Of a stretch of DNA of 50,008 nucleotides, positions 1 through 7,293 are shown in pieces. This DNA comes from Thermoflexales bacterium (lineage in GTDB: Bacteria > Chloroflexota > Anaerolineae > J036 > Brachytrichaceae): NCBI GenBank assembly GCA_025056965.1, contig JANWVF010000128.1:1-50008 (forward strand), written 5' to 3'. Positions within the stretch are counted from its first letter, which is position 1; the number at the start of each line of letters is the position of its first letter. The translations under genes were made by a program, and so were the position numbers. The notes under the pieces are model-generated. The model was not told the origin of the DNA and did not search any database. It saw only the letters and a program-made list of their open reading frames with translations.

Positions 1-89
1 CGAACGCTGCGATCCCTCTCCGCGACGTTGGCCAGGAAGATGACCACAAGAAAAGGCAGCATCGCGAACAGCGTAGCGATGGCATTCAT
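1..89 (-). CDS. Partial membrane protein, N-terminus only
   Basis: Only the first 29 codons lie inside the window; the rest runs off the left edge. The visible part starts with MNAIATLFAM and holds one strongly hydrophobic stretch (about residues 4-20) followed by charged residues, so it is either a membrane-anchored protein or an exported one. The start at 89 is preferred because a GATAAT box ends 7 bases upstream, the same spacing seen at many other genes here. An in-frame ATG at 98 and a TTG at 122 are alternatives. It is divergent from the gene at 208. The family cannot be named from so little. Confidence 0.4.
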   Translation of the reverse strand, partial: MNAIATLFAMLPFLVVIFLANVAERDRSV

Positions 90-96
90 CGCGAGC

Positions 97-102
97 ATTA
101 TC
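97..102 (-). promoter_or_regulatory. -10 box of the left-edge gene
   Basis: GATAAT lies 7 bases before the ATG at 89 on the minus strand, with no Shine-Dalgarno sequence between. This fits a leaderless transcript. No convincing -35 box is visible. Confidence 0.35.
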
Positions 103-192
103 GCTGTTTCTCTGCGGGGCAAGGTGGAGCCGCCGAGGCGCTACCATGCACCGCAGCGCAGCTTAGGGGCAGGCGAAGGCGCTGCGCTGCTG

Positions 193-201
193 TGCTAACC
201 T
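193..201 (+). promoter_or_regulatory. Extended -10 box of the DUF4062-like gene
   Basis: TGCTAACCT is an extended -10 element (TGn plus TAACCT). It ends 6 bases before the ATG at 208, and there is no ribosome binding site, so the message is probably leaderless. Confidence 0.4.
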
Positions 202-207
202 AAATAT

Positions 208-810
208 ATGCTCGACAAGCTCAGATTGTATGTCTCTGCTGCGCCGGAGCTGCGCTTCGAGCGCGACGTGCTGGCGCGCGCGGTCGCCGAGATCCCTACG
301 TCGCTGGGCTGGACGATCACCCAGACGCCTGGCAGCGATCACGAGCCGGATCTCGAGGCGGTGACGCGGGCCGACGTACATCTGCTCATCCTCGGCCGTG
401 ACATTCAAGCGCCGGTTGGCCTGGAATGGGCGATGGCGCGGCGGGCTGGCAACAACGTGGCGCTGTTCTACAAATCGTCGTCGTTACAGACGCAGGCCGC
501 CCAGGCCTTCGTGCGCGAAGCGGCGAAGTTCGGCCGGTGGCAAGGGTTCAGCGATGCGTTCGAGCTGCGCTGGCGCGCGCTGCGGCTGCTGGTGGATCAC
601 ATCCTCGCCCACGAAGCGCGCTACGAGATCAGCGCTGCCGAGGCCGAGACGCTGCGCGCATGGCGCAAGACGCTGGACGCGAAGGCGAGAGAGAAGAAGG
701 CCGTGGACGACAGGCGCGGCGGCGCCGAGGAGAGCGCCGTGATCCTCACGACCGAGCGCTTCATTCCCAGCGAGGGCAAGTTGCTGCAGGCGAAAGCCGA
801 CGGCGCGTGA
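208..810 (+). CDS. DUF4062-like / TIR-like Rossmann protein
   Basis: A 200-residue soluble protein of unknown function. The N-terminal half (about residues 5-90) reads LRLYVSAAPELRFERD, then ADVHLLILGRDIQ and LEWAMARRAG. That is the layout of DUF4062 and related TIR/nucleoside-deoxyribosyltransferase-like folds: a beta strand with a VS(S/A) turn, an R/E-rich helix, a hydrophobic strand ending in a Gly-Arg turn, and a helix with a conserved Glu. Residues 150-200 are charged and probably flexible. DUF4062 domains often sit at the N-terminus of STAND or NACHT signalling proteins, but here the domain stands almost alone. No Shine-Dalgarno is present; the -10 box is 6 bases upstream. Family membership is judged by eye, and no catalytic activity can be claimed. 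Confidence 0.55.
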   Translation: MLDKLRLYVSAAPELRFERDVLARAVAEIPTSLGWTITQTPGSDHEPDLEAVTRADVHLLILGRDIQAPVGLEWAMARRAGNNVALFYKSSSLQTQAAQAFVREAAKFGRWQGFSDAFELRWRALRLLVDHILAHEARYEISAAEAETLRAWRKTLDAKAREKKAVDDRRGGAEESAVILTTERFIPSEGKLLQAKADGA

Positions 811-816
811 TAGACT
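811..816 (+). promoter_or_regulatory. -10 box of the YhhN-family gene
   Basis: TAGACT starts directly after the stop codon of the preceding gene and ends 8 bases before the ATG at 825. There is no Shine-Dalgarno, so this gene may have its own leaderless message even though it follows its neighbour closely. Confidence 0.4.
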
Positions 817-824
817 GATCGCGC

Positions 825-1526
825 ATGGCGCTGCCGCTGCTGCCCATCCCCTTGCTCATCGTTGCCGTCTTCCTATTGCTGCGCGCGGAGACGCGAAGAC
901 CGCGCCATAAGCCGCAGATCAAGCTATGGAAGCCACTCTCCACGGCACTGGTGATCCTCATCGCGATCCTGTCGTTCACCCAGCCGATGCATGTGCCGCT
1001 CTACTCGGCGCTCGTCCTCATCGGCCTGGTGCTCTCGCTGGTCGGCGACTGGCTGCTGATAGATTCGGATGAGCGCCCACGCCTGTTCGTCGCCGGGCTG
1101 TCCGCGTTCCTCCTGGCGCACGTGGCCTACATTGCCGCCTTCGCTTATGCGCAGATCGTGCGCCGCACGCCCTTCGACCTCAACCGCGCAGCCCTGGCCG
1201 CCGCCGTGTTGGCGATCATCGGCATGGTGCTGTATTTCTACCTGCATCCGTCGCTGGGTAACCTGCGGCAGCCGGTGCTGCTGTATATGACGGTGATCTC
1301 GCTGATGGTTCACCAAGCCTTCTCCGGTGTGCAGCTCGGCGGGAGCCTTCTGGCGCAGCCGGCCTTAGCCATGGGCGGTGCGCTGCTGTTCTACATGTCC
1401 GACCTTATGCTGGCCATCAACAAGTTCGTCTTTGACGGCGAAGGCGAGCACAACACCATCTGGGTGCTCTCGACTTACTACTGCGCGCAACTGTTCATCG
1501 CGCTCTCAGCATCCTTCGTCAGATAG
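825..1526 (+). CDS. YhhN/TMEM86 family membrane protein (lysoplasmalogenase-like)
   Basis: A 233-residue integral membrane protein with about eight hydrophobic segments. Family landmarks in order are a KLWKPLST motif near residue 33, GDWLL near residue 75, an FLLAHVAYI helix, and GALLFYMSDLMLA near residue 185, followed by a YYCAQLFIA helix. Members of this family (eukaryotic TMEM86B and several bacterial YhhN proteins) hydrolyse the vinyl-ether bond of lysoplasmalogens. The conserved acidic residues of GDW and SD are thought to be catalytic. Whether this organism makes plasmalogens cannot be read here. The gene lies 14 bases after the DUF4062-like gene and shares its direction with the PPOX and Rieske genes downstream. 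Confidence 0.8.
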   Translation: MALPLLPIPLLIVAVFLLLRAETRRPRHKPQIKLWKPLSTALVILIAILSFTQPMHVPLYSALVLIGLVLSLVGDWLLIDSDERPRLFVAGLSAFLLAHVAYIAAFAYAQIVRRTPFDLNRAALAAAVLAIIGMVLYFYLHPSLGNLRQPVLLYMTVISLMVHQAFSGVQLGGSLLAQPALAMGGALLFYMSDLMLAINKFVFDGEGEHNTIWVLSTYYCAQLFIALSASFVR

Positions 1527-1580
1527 CCCGGAGGACCAGGCGGGGCATCCACGGCTCGCCAATCATTCAACACGGAGCAG

Positions 1581-2024
1581 ATGATAGACACGAAAGAAGA
1601 TCTCCTGCGGCCATTCGAGGGGCAGCGTTTCTTGGCCTTGGAAACCTTTCGCAAAAACGGCGTCGCGGTGCGCACGCCGGTCGGTTTCGTGCGCGAGGGC
1701 AACGTGTTGCTGATCCGCACCGAGGCTGCCTCCGGCAAGGTCAAACGCATCCGCAACAACAATCGCGTGCGCATCGCCCCCAGCACCGCCCGAGGCGATC
1801 CATTGGGCAGCTGGGTGGAGGCGCGCGCGACGATTCTTGATCCGGCGGCAGGTGAGGCGGCGCGCCGCCAGCTCCTGGCTAAGTATGGCTTAATCTGGCG
1901 GCTGATCGAGTGGCAGGTGGCACTCCGCGACCGGCTGAGCCGTCGTCCACGCCCAGGCTGGGTGACCATTCAGCTAACGCCCGTCGCGGCGTTGCCGGAA
2001 GGCCAGTTTCACGATGCGGAATGA
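1581..2024 (+). CDS. PPOX-class F420/FMN-dependent oxidoreductase
   Basis: A 147-residue protein of the pyridoxamine 5'-phosphate oxidase-like split-barrel fold. FLALETFRKNGVAVRTPV is the first strand pair, with the run of small residues typical of the family. LLIRTEAASGKVKRIRNN is the signature of the Rv2061-like PPOX subgroup that binds F420 or a flavin, and GSWVEARATIL is the next strand. The tail ends GWVTIQLTPV, the usual last strand. Substrates are unknown; relatives reduce or oxidise small ring compounds. A GGAG sequence at 1574-1577 is close (3 bases) to the start. The gene ends just before the Rieske gene, with the same orientation, so a shared redox role is possible but unproven. 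Confidence 0.75.
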   Translation: MIDTKEDLLRPFEGQRFLALETFRKNGVAVRTPVGFVREGNVLLIRTEAASGKVKRIRNNNRVRIAPSTARGDPLGSWVEARATILDPAAGEAARRQLLAKYGLIWRLIEWQVALRDRLSRRPRPGWVTIQLTPVAALPEGQFHDAE

Positions 2025-2050
2025 CGCCTCCCCCAAGCCCTCCGCGCGAT

Positions 2051-2056
2051 TACAAT
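2051..2056 (+). promoter_or_regulatory. -10 box of the Rieske oxygenase gene
   Basis: TACAAT ends exactly 8 bases before the ATG at 2065 and no Shine-Dalgarno is present. This favours the start at 2065 over the earlier in-frame ATG at 2014, which overlaps the previous gene. Confidence 0.5.
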
Positions 2057-2064
2057 CTGCCTCC

Positions 2065-3030
2065 ATGATTCAGGACCCTGTGCTGCTCAACGATTGGCAT
2101 CCGGTTGCCTCGTTGCAACAGCTCGATGCACAGCCGGTGCTGGGGGTGCGCTTGCTGGGCGAAGATTTGGTGGTGTGGCGTTGCGGCGACGCCGTGATGG
2201 TCTGGCAAGATTTGTGCATCCACCGCGGCACGCGCCTCTCCCTCGGCGAGACGGACGGCGAGACGCTGGCTTGCCCATATCATGGCTGGCGCTACGCCCC
2301 GGACGGTCGCTGCGTGCATATCCCGGCGCATCCCGGCCAGAAACCGCCCGACAAGGCTCGCGCCAAGACCTACCGTGCCCAGGTGAAATACGGCCTGGTA
2401 TGGGCCTCGCTCGGTGAGCCGCAGCACGACGTGCCGCCCTTCGCCGAGTGGGACGATCCGACGTTTCGCAAGGTGCTGTGCGGCCCATACCGGGTCAGAG
2501 CCAGCGGCCCGCGCGTGATCGAGAACTTCCTCGACGTCGGCCACTTCCCGTTCGTCCACGAAGGCATCCTGGGCGACCGCGCCCATCCGGAGATCATGGA
2601 CTACGAGGCCGAGATCACGCCGGAGGGGGTGATCGCGCGAGGCGTGCGCGTGTACCAGCCCGACCCTTACGGAACGGGCGTCGGCGATTACGTGACCTAC
2701 GTGTATCGGGCATTGCGGCCGTTGACCGCGTACCTGCTCAAACAATCGGCGCAGTGCCTGGCCATCCAGCTCATGGTCACGCCGCACGACTTGGTGGACA
2801 GCACGGCGTGGATGTGGATGGCGATGAACTATGGGCACGAGACGCCGGTTGAGTCGTTCGTCAAGTTTCAGGATCGCATCTTCGGTCAAGACGCGCCGAT
2901 CGTGCAGTCGCAGCGCCCAGAACTCTTGCCACTGGATTTGCAAGCCGAGCTACACCTCAAGAGCGATCGTACTGCGATCGCCTATCGCCGGTGGCTGAAC
3001 CAGCTCGGCCTCACCATCGGTGCTGCATGA
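2065..3030 (+). CDS. Rieske 2Fe-2S aromatic-ring oxygenase
   Basis: A 321-residue oxygenase subunit. The N-terminal Rieske domain holds CIHRG and CPYHGW, the Cys-X-His and Cys-X2-His pairs that bind the 2Fe-2S cluster. The catalytic domain holds ENFLDVGHFPFVHEG, in which Asp and the two His residues fit the bridging carboxylate and the ligands of the mononuclear iron. The overall build matches the VanA/phenoxybenzoate/PaO-like single-component oxygenases that demethylate or hydroxylate aromatic rings using an external reductase. No reductase gene lies next to it; the upstream PPOX protein is not one. The start at 2065 is chosen because the Rieske domain starts soon after it and a TACAAT box lies 8 bases before. 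The stop overlaps the next start (ATGA). The substrate is unknown. Confidence 0.85.
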   Translation: MIQDPVLLNDWHPVASLQQLDAQPVLGVRLLGEDLVVWRCGDAVMVWQDLCIHRGTRLSLGETDGETLACPYHGWRYAPDGRCVHIPAHPGQKPPDKARAKTYRAQVKYGLVWASLGEPQHDVPPFAEWDDPTFRKVLCGPYRVRASGPRVIENFLDVGHFPFVHEGILGDRAHPEIMDYEAEITPEGVIARGVRVYQPDPYGTGVGDYVTYVYRALRPLTAYLLKQSAQCLAIQLMVTPHDLVDSTAWMWMAMNYGHETPVESFVKFQDRIFGQDAPIVQSQRPELLPLDLQAELHLKSDRTAIAYRRWLNQLGLTIGAA

Positions 3031-5048
3031 CCAAGGGCCTTCCGGCTGCACTCTCGCTGCTCGTCGCGCTGATTGGGCTATGCGCACCGGTGCATGCGTG
3101 GCAAACGATCGAGCGTCCGGCACAGCAGGAGGAAGGATCGTCCTTCACCGCTGAACCGTGCGAAAGCGTCGTTACCGTGAGCGAGTCGGAAACGACGCCG
3201 AAGTTCGACGAGAACACCGACTGCGGCTGGCTGACCGTGCCGGCTCGACACGCCGACCCCGGTGGGCTGAAGATCAAGTTGGGCGTCGTCATCCTCCGCG
3301 CGCGCGCCCTTGACCATGCGCCTGATCCCCTGGTCATGGCGCAAGGCGGACCGGGCGCCAGCACCATCGAGACCTACCTCGAGGAGATGAAGGACAGCCC
3401 GATCCGCGCCAAGCGCGACATCGTGCTGTTCGATCAGCGCGGCACGCGCCACACCCGGCCAGCGTTGGCCTGCGATGAACTGGATCGCGCGAGGATCGCG
3501 GCCATCGAGCAACGGCTGACGCCCGACGAGGAAAGCCGCCGCCGGCTGGAGGCGGTAGAACAGTGCCGTGCGCGCTTAGTGCGCGAAGGCGTTGACCTAT
3601 CGGCTTTCGATAGCATTGAGAACGCCGCCGATGTGGCCGCGCTGGCCCGCGCGTTAGGCTACGACAAGATCAACTTCTACGGCGTGTCCTACGGCACCTT
3701 GCTGGCACAGCACCTGATGCGCGACCACGCCGGCATCCTGCGCAGCGTCGTCCTAGACGCAGTCGTGCCGAGCGAGGGTAGCTACATAGCGGAGTCCGCA
3801 CGCGCGGAAGATGGCGCGCTCAGCGAGCTATTCCGCGCCTGCGCCGCCCATCCGCGCTGCGCAGCGGCCTACCCCAACTTGGAGCGCGACTACTTCGATG
3901 CTGTAGAGCGGTTGAACCGTCAACCGGCCGAGGTTTTCATGCTCGATTTGGACACCGGCAAGGGTTACGACACCGTCCTCTACGGCGACACGCTGCAGGG
4001 TTTTGTCTTCCAGGCGCTCTACGCGACCGAGCTGTTGCCCTTGCTGCCTTATGTGATGGACCGCGCTGCGAAAGGGGACTACGCGCCGATCGGCAACCTC
4101 GGCAGCGTGTTTGCCTTTGACCGCTCCGTGAACGACGGCGCCTACCTCTCTATGACGTGCGCCGAGGACGCCAGCTTGCTCGATCAACCGATAAGCGACG
4201 CCGGTGTGCGCCCACCGGTCGCACAGCGCAGCGCGCGCGACTGGCGCGACTTCGTTGCAGCATGTCGGCTGTGGAACGTGGAAGCGCTGCCGGCCGACGC
4301 GAACGCGCCGGTGCGCAGCGACGTGCCGACGCTGTTGCTGTCCGGTCGCTTCGACCCGATTACGCCTCCGGCCAAGGGTGACCGTGTGGTGGCGACGTTG
4401 ACCCGCGCACGGCACCTCGTCTTCCCCAACGTCGGCCACAGCGCCTTCGGCATCGAGCCGTGCGCCGACCAGATCGTTAAGGCATTCATCGCCGATCCCA
4501 ACGCGCCGCTCGACACGACGTGCCTGGCTCAGCTCGGTGCGCCGACCTTCATCACGTCGGAGGACGTCGTGCCGCTGACCTCGTTGGTTCGGCTAGCGTC
4601 GCTCTCGGAGCGCGGGCGGCGTGAGCTGGCCGAACTGGGGCTGGCTCTGCTTGTCCTCTTGAGCGCCTGGATCACGATCCCGCTAGGGTGGCTCGTGCGT
4701 AGGCTGGCAGGCCAGGAATCACGCGATCTACCCTGGCTGGCCAAGCTCAACCCGTGGCTCACGCTGTTGTGCGGCGCGCTGCTGGCCTACTTCGTCGGCA
4801 TGGTCGGCGCAACGGCGGCGGACTTAGTCTTGCAAGATAACTACTTGTTCTTGTTCGGCCTGCCCGGTGATGCCCGGCCGTTCTTCATCGTTCCCCCGGT
4901 CGCCCTGGCGCTCACGGGCTTAATGGCCATCGGTGTCGTTGTCGGTTGGCGCCATTGGGGATGGTTGCGGCGGATCAATCGCATGCTACTGGTTGCCGCC
5001 GCCATCGTGTGTCTCAACGTGCTTAGGGCGTTAGGGATGTTGTTGTAG
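3027..5048 (+). CDS. Secreted alpha/beta-hydrolase peptidase (S33/TAP-like) with C-terminal membrane anchor
   Basis: A 673-residue protein. A signal peptide (about residues 1-24, MTKGLPAALSLLVALI, ending in VHA) leads to an alpha/beta-hydrolase domain. Landmarks are MAQGGPGAS (oxyanion loop), VLFDQRGTRHTRP, the nucleophile elbow YGVSYGTLLAQ, and near the end of the domain SGRFDPITPP (Asp) and NVGHSAFG (His), so the Ser-Asp-His triad is complete. This is the plan of proline iminopeptidase and tripeptidyl aminopeptidases (TAP-like C-terminus). After residue 510 come four hydrophobic segments (near ALLVLLSAWITIPLGW, LLCGALLAYFVGMVG, VALALTGLMAIGVVVG and VAAAIVCLNVLRALG), which would tether the enzyme to the membrane with its catalytic domain outside. 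The ATGA overlap with the Rieske gene suggests translational coupling. The 3' end overlaps the opposing R2lox gene by 18 bases. Confidence 0.85.
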   Translation: MTKGLPAALSLLVALIGLCAPVHAWQTIERPAQQEEGSSFTAEPCESVVTVSESETTPKFDENTDCGWLTVPARHADPGGLKIKLGVVILRARALDHAPDPLVMAQGGPGASTIETYLEEMKDSPIRAKRDIVLFDQRGTRHTRPALACDELDRARIAAIEQRLTPDEESRRRLEAVEQCRARLVREGVDLSAFDSIENAADVAALARALGYDKINFYGVSYGTLLAQHLMRDHAGILRSVVLDAVVPSEGSYIAESARAEDGALSELFRACAAHPRCAAAYPNLERDYFDAVERLNRQPAEVFMLDLDTGKGYDTVLYGDTLQGFVFQALYATELLPLLPYVMDRAAKGDYAPIGNLGSVFAFDRSVNDGAYLSMTCAEDASLLDQPISDAGVRPPVAQRSARDWRDFVAACRLWNVEALPADANAPVRSDVPTLLLSGRFDPITPPAKGDRVVATLTRARHLVFPNVGHSAFGIEPCADQIVKAFIADPNAPLDTTCLAQLGAPTFITSEDVVPLTSLVRLASLSERGRRELAELGLALLVLLSAWITIPLGWLVRRLAGQESRDLPWLAKLNPWLTLLCGALLAYFVGMVGATAADLVLQDNYLFLFGLPGDARPFFIVPPVALALTGLMAIGVVVGWRHWGWLRRINRMLLVAAAIVCLNVLRALGMLL

Positions 5049-5855
5049 GTGTCGCTGCCGACCGCGCTCGAGCGCGCCTAGGCGATGGTCGAACTGCTCG
5101 CCGGCATAGGCGATGAACTCGGACGGATCGAGGCCGAAGGGCACATCGTCGCCGTAAGGTGCGAAGGTCTCGTTCACGACCTCGAGCGCCAGCGGCAACA
5201 GCGCGTTCAGCCGGTTCATCAGCACGTCCCATAGCGCCGGCTCGTGCCGCAGCAGGCGATCCAACGCATAGAGCCCGTAGGCGATGTGGCGCGCCTCGTC
5301 GCGCTGCACCAGCTCGACCCCGCGCACTGTGGCGGGCATGAGGCCGTGATCACGCAGAGCGCGGGCATAGCCGTAGTAGCCGGTCTCGGCCAGCACGCCC
5401 TCGATGATGATGTGATATGTGGCGAGCGCCTCTACCTGCGCGTGGGGTGAATCGTCCCGCAACAACCGGCTGAGCGCTGCCGGTAGCTCGACCGCAAAGA
5501 GCTGACGATACGGCGCAGACGGCGCCGCAGCCGCCGGCGCACCCATGGCGCTGTGCCAGCGATCGAACCATTCGACATGCTTGCTCTCCTCGAACAACTG
5601 CGTCGTGAGGAACATCTCCTCCTCCAGTAAGCCGCCCTGCCGTCGTATGGCTATCAAGAGCGGCGCTAAGTCATGCGTCACGGCGACCTCACCGCCCATG
5701 AACTGCCCTGAGAGCCGCAGGATGATGTCGCGCTCACGTTCGCCCATGCGCTGCCAATCGCGCACGTCCTGCGAAAGGTCAATATCGCGCGGATCCCAGA
5801 CCAGTTGCTTGGCTTTGTGATACAGAGAGAGCGGAAGCAGGGTTTCATCAAGCAT
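5031..5855 (-). CDS. R2-like ligand-binding oxidase (R2lox, Mn/Fe)
   Basis: A 274-residue ferritin-fold protein of the R2lox group, related to ribonucleotide reductase R2 but with a different role. All six metal ligands can be placed: Glu56, Glu90 and His93 (EESKH), Glu152, Glu187 and His190 (DEARH). The two residues joined by the ether cross-link in known R2lox proteins are also present: Val59 (three after Glu56) and Tyr147 (five before Glu152). The N-terminal YHKAKQLVWDPRDIDLSQD stretch is typical. Known R2lox proteins assemble a Mn/Fe cofactor, bind a long-chain fatty acid-like ligand and activate oxygen; their physiological substrate is not settled. The gene stands alone, converges with the peptidase gene and is divergent from the LacI gene. 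No R1 partner is present, which fits R2lox rather than R2. Confidence 0.88.
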   Translation of the reverse strand: MLDETLLPLSLYHKAKQLVWDPRDIDLSQDVRDWQRMGERERDIILRLSGQFMGGEVAVTHDLAPLLIAIRRQGGLLEEEMFLTTQLFEESKHVEWFDRWHSAMGAPAAAAPSAPYRQLFAVELPAALSRLLRDDSPHAQVEALATYHIIIEGVLAETGYYGYARALRDHGLMPATVRGVELVQRDEARHIAYGLYALDRLLRHEPALWDVLMNRLNALLPLALEVVNETFAPYGDDVPFGLDPSEFIAYAGEQFDHRLGALERGRQRHLQQHP

Positions 5856-5913
5856 GACTTTTCACGCCTCGAGCGAGCGTCTGCCGGCCAAGGCCGAGCA
5901 TGTCGAGAATATA

Positions 5914-5927
5914 ACCCTATTTTGGGT
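5914..5927. repeat. Small inverted repeat upstream of the R2lox gene
   Basis: ACCC, a 6-base spacer and GGGT form a short dyad about 60 bases upstream of the R2lox start. It could be an operator, but the arms are only 4 bases and chance is a fair explanation. Confidence 0.15.
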
Positions 5928-6050
5928 CGTCCGCCTCAGCGCATTTCGTCTGATCAAGCGCACTGAACCGACCGCCCGCGCGCATTGCACCCGCTCGACA
6001 CTCTCGACGTCGGCATGGCCGTGTGCCGCCCGATACCTGTTGCAGTCGTT

Positions 6051-6070
6051 CGCCCTTATAAGATAGGGCG
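6051..6070. repeat. Inverted repeat between the R2lox and LacI genes
   Basis: CGCCCT and AGGGCG are perfect 6-base arms around the 8-base spacer TATAAGAT. The element lies just upstream of the -35 box of the LacI gene, so it may be a regulator site or a weak hairpin. Function unknown. Confidence 0.35.
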
Positions 6071-6083
6071 AGGAAAGACAGGC

Positions 6084-6111
6084 TTGACACTGCCGAGGGA
6101 GTTAATAGAAT
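6084..6111 (+). promoter_or_regulatory. Sigma-70-like promoter of the LacI gene
   Basis: TTGACA at 6084-6089 and TAGAAT at 6106-6111 are separated by 16 bases. This is the best full promoter in the window. Transcription should start near 6118, giving a leader of about 15 bases before the GTG at 6133. Confidence 0.7.
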
Positions 6112-6117
6112 GTTAAC
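6101..6117. promoter_or_regulatory. Candidate LacI-type operator over the -10 box
   Basis: GTTAA and TTAAC form an inverted repeat with a 7-base spacer. It covers the -10 box and the expected start of transcription, so a bound repressor would block the promoter. Self-regulation by the LacI-type protein is the simple guess, but the site lacks the central CG of classic LacI-family operators. Confidence 0.4.
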
Positions 6118-6132
6118 CACGACCTAATTTCA

Positions 6133-7221
6133 GTGAAAGTTTTAGAAAACACTCAGCCCGGGCGTCAACCCACTCTGCGCGATGTAGCCGAACGCGCAGG
6201 TGTTTCATTGGCCACGGCGTCTCAAGCGTTGAACAACCGGCCTAATGTGACGCCTGAAACCCGCCGTCGCGTGATCGAGTCTGCTGCGGCCTTAGGGTAT
6301 CGTCCGCTGCGCAGCAGGCGTCATGAGGCGCTGTCCGTCGTGGGCATGCTGGTCAAACACGACTATGGCCTGCCCCTGACGTTCAACCCGTTCTTCTCGC
6401 AGGTGCAGATCGGCGTCGAACAAGAGTGCCGCGCTCGCCACCTCAGCTTGATGGTGGCGACGGTGGACGTAGACCGCAGTAATCGTCCGGTGATGTGGCC
6501 GCGCATGATCGAGGACAACAGCGTGGATGGCTTGCTGCTGGTCGGCACGAACATCGAGATGACCGCCGAGGCGCTTCAGCATAAGTATCTCCCCGATAAG
6601 CCAATCGTCCTCGTGGACAGCTACGCGCGCGGCTTTCACTTCGATAGCGTGCTGATTGATAACTTCGGCGGCGCAACGCAGGCGGTTGAGCATCTCATCG
6701 AGCTGGGTCACCGCCACATCGCCCTGATCGGCTCCAACCCGGATTCGCCACCGGATATCCTGGAGCGGCGCCAGGCCTACTTTGAGGCGCTCCGGCGCCA
6801 CGGCATCGAGGCAACATACGTAGAGGACAGCTTGATGAGCCGCGAGGCCGGCTATGAGATGCTCCAACGGCTGCTGCGGCGCGCGCCTCAGGTCACCGGC
6901 GTGTTTGTCGTGAACGACGACACGGCGATCGGTGTGCTGCAAGCTGCCCAAGACATGGGGCTGCGCATACCGGACGACCTTTCCATCGTAGGGTTCGATG
7001 ACATCGCGCTTGCCGGACAGGTGCGTCCGGCGTTGACCACCGTGCGCGTACCGATCCCTTGGCTGGGGCGGCTAGGCGTGCGACAGCTCCTCGAGCGCAG
7101 CTGCAACCCCGATCAGCCTCAGGTGACTTCGACGCTGGCTACGCAGCTGGTGGTGCGCCAGTCGTCCGGCCCATGCAGGCGGTGTGAAGAAGCGGAGGTG
7201 AAGGACATGCGCATCGCCTAG
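6133..7221 (+). CDS. LacI-family transcriptional regulator
   Basis: A 362-residue regulator. The N-terminal helix-turn-helix reads LRDVAERAGVSLATASQALN (about residues 15-34), followed by the hinge region ending near LGYRP. The periplasmic-binding-like effector domain follows, with DGLLLVGTN, VLVDSYARG and the GRRQAY-like helix ERRQAYFEAL. The C-terminal half has VFVVNDDTAIGVLQAA and LSIVGFDDIALAGQVRPALTTVRVP, both typical of sugar-responsive LacI/GalR members. The start is GTG at 6133; no ATG lies before the DNA-binding domain. The gene precedes the surface glycan genes in the same direction, so its effector is probably a sugar and its target this locus. The last residues after the domain (CRRCEEAEVKDMRIA) are an unusual tail. 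Confidence 0.9.
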   Translation: MKVLENTQPGRQPTLRDVAERAGVSLATASQALNNRPNVTPETRRRVIESAAALGYRPLRSRRHEALSVVGMLVKHDYGLPLTFNPFFSQVQIGVEQECRARHLSLMVATVDVDRSNRPVMWPRMIEDNSVDGLLLVGTNIEMTAEALQHKYLPDKPIVLVDSYARGFHFDSVLIDNFGGATQAVEHLIELGHRHIALIGSNPDSPPDILERRQAYFEALRRHGIEATYVEDSLMSREAGYEMLQRLLRRAPQVTGVFVVNDDTAIGVLQAAQDMGLRIPDDLSIVGFDDIALAGQVRPALTTVRVPIPWLGRLGVRQLLERSCNPDQPQVTSTLATQLVVRQSSGPCRRCEEAEVKDMRIA

Positions 7222-7293
7222 GCGGCCAAGCCTCGGACGGACGCGCCAGGGCCTGCGCGACGCGTTCGACAAGCCAAGTTCAGAGAGGTGGGG

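Noticed and set aside
2065-3030. Rieske protein as pheophorbide a or chlorophyll oxygenase
   Set aside because: The Rieske and iron motifs are shared by many aromatic oxygenases; no pigment genes are near and the usual C-terminal membrane segment is absent.
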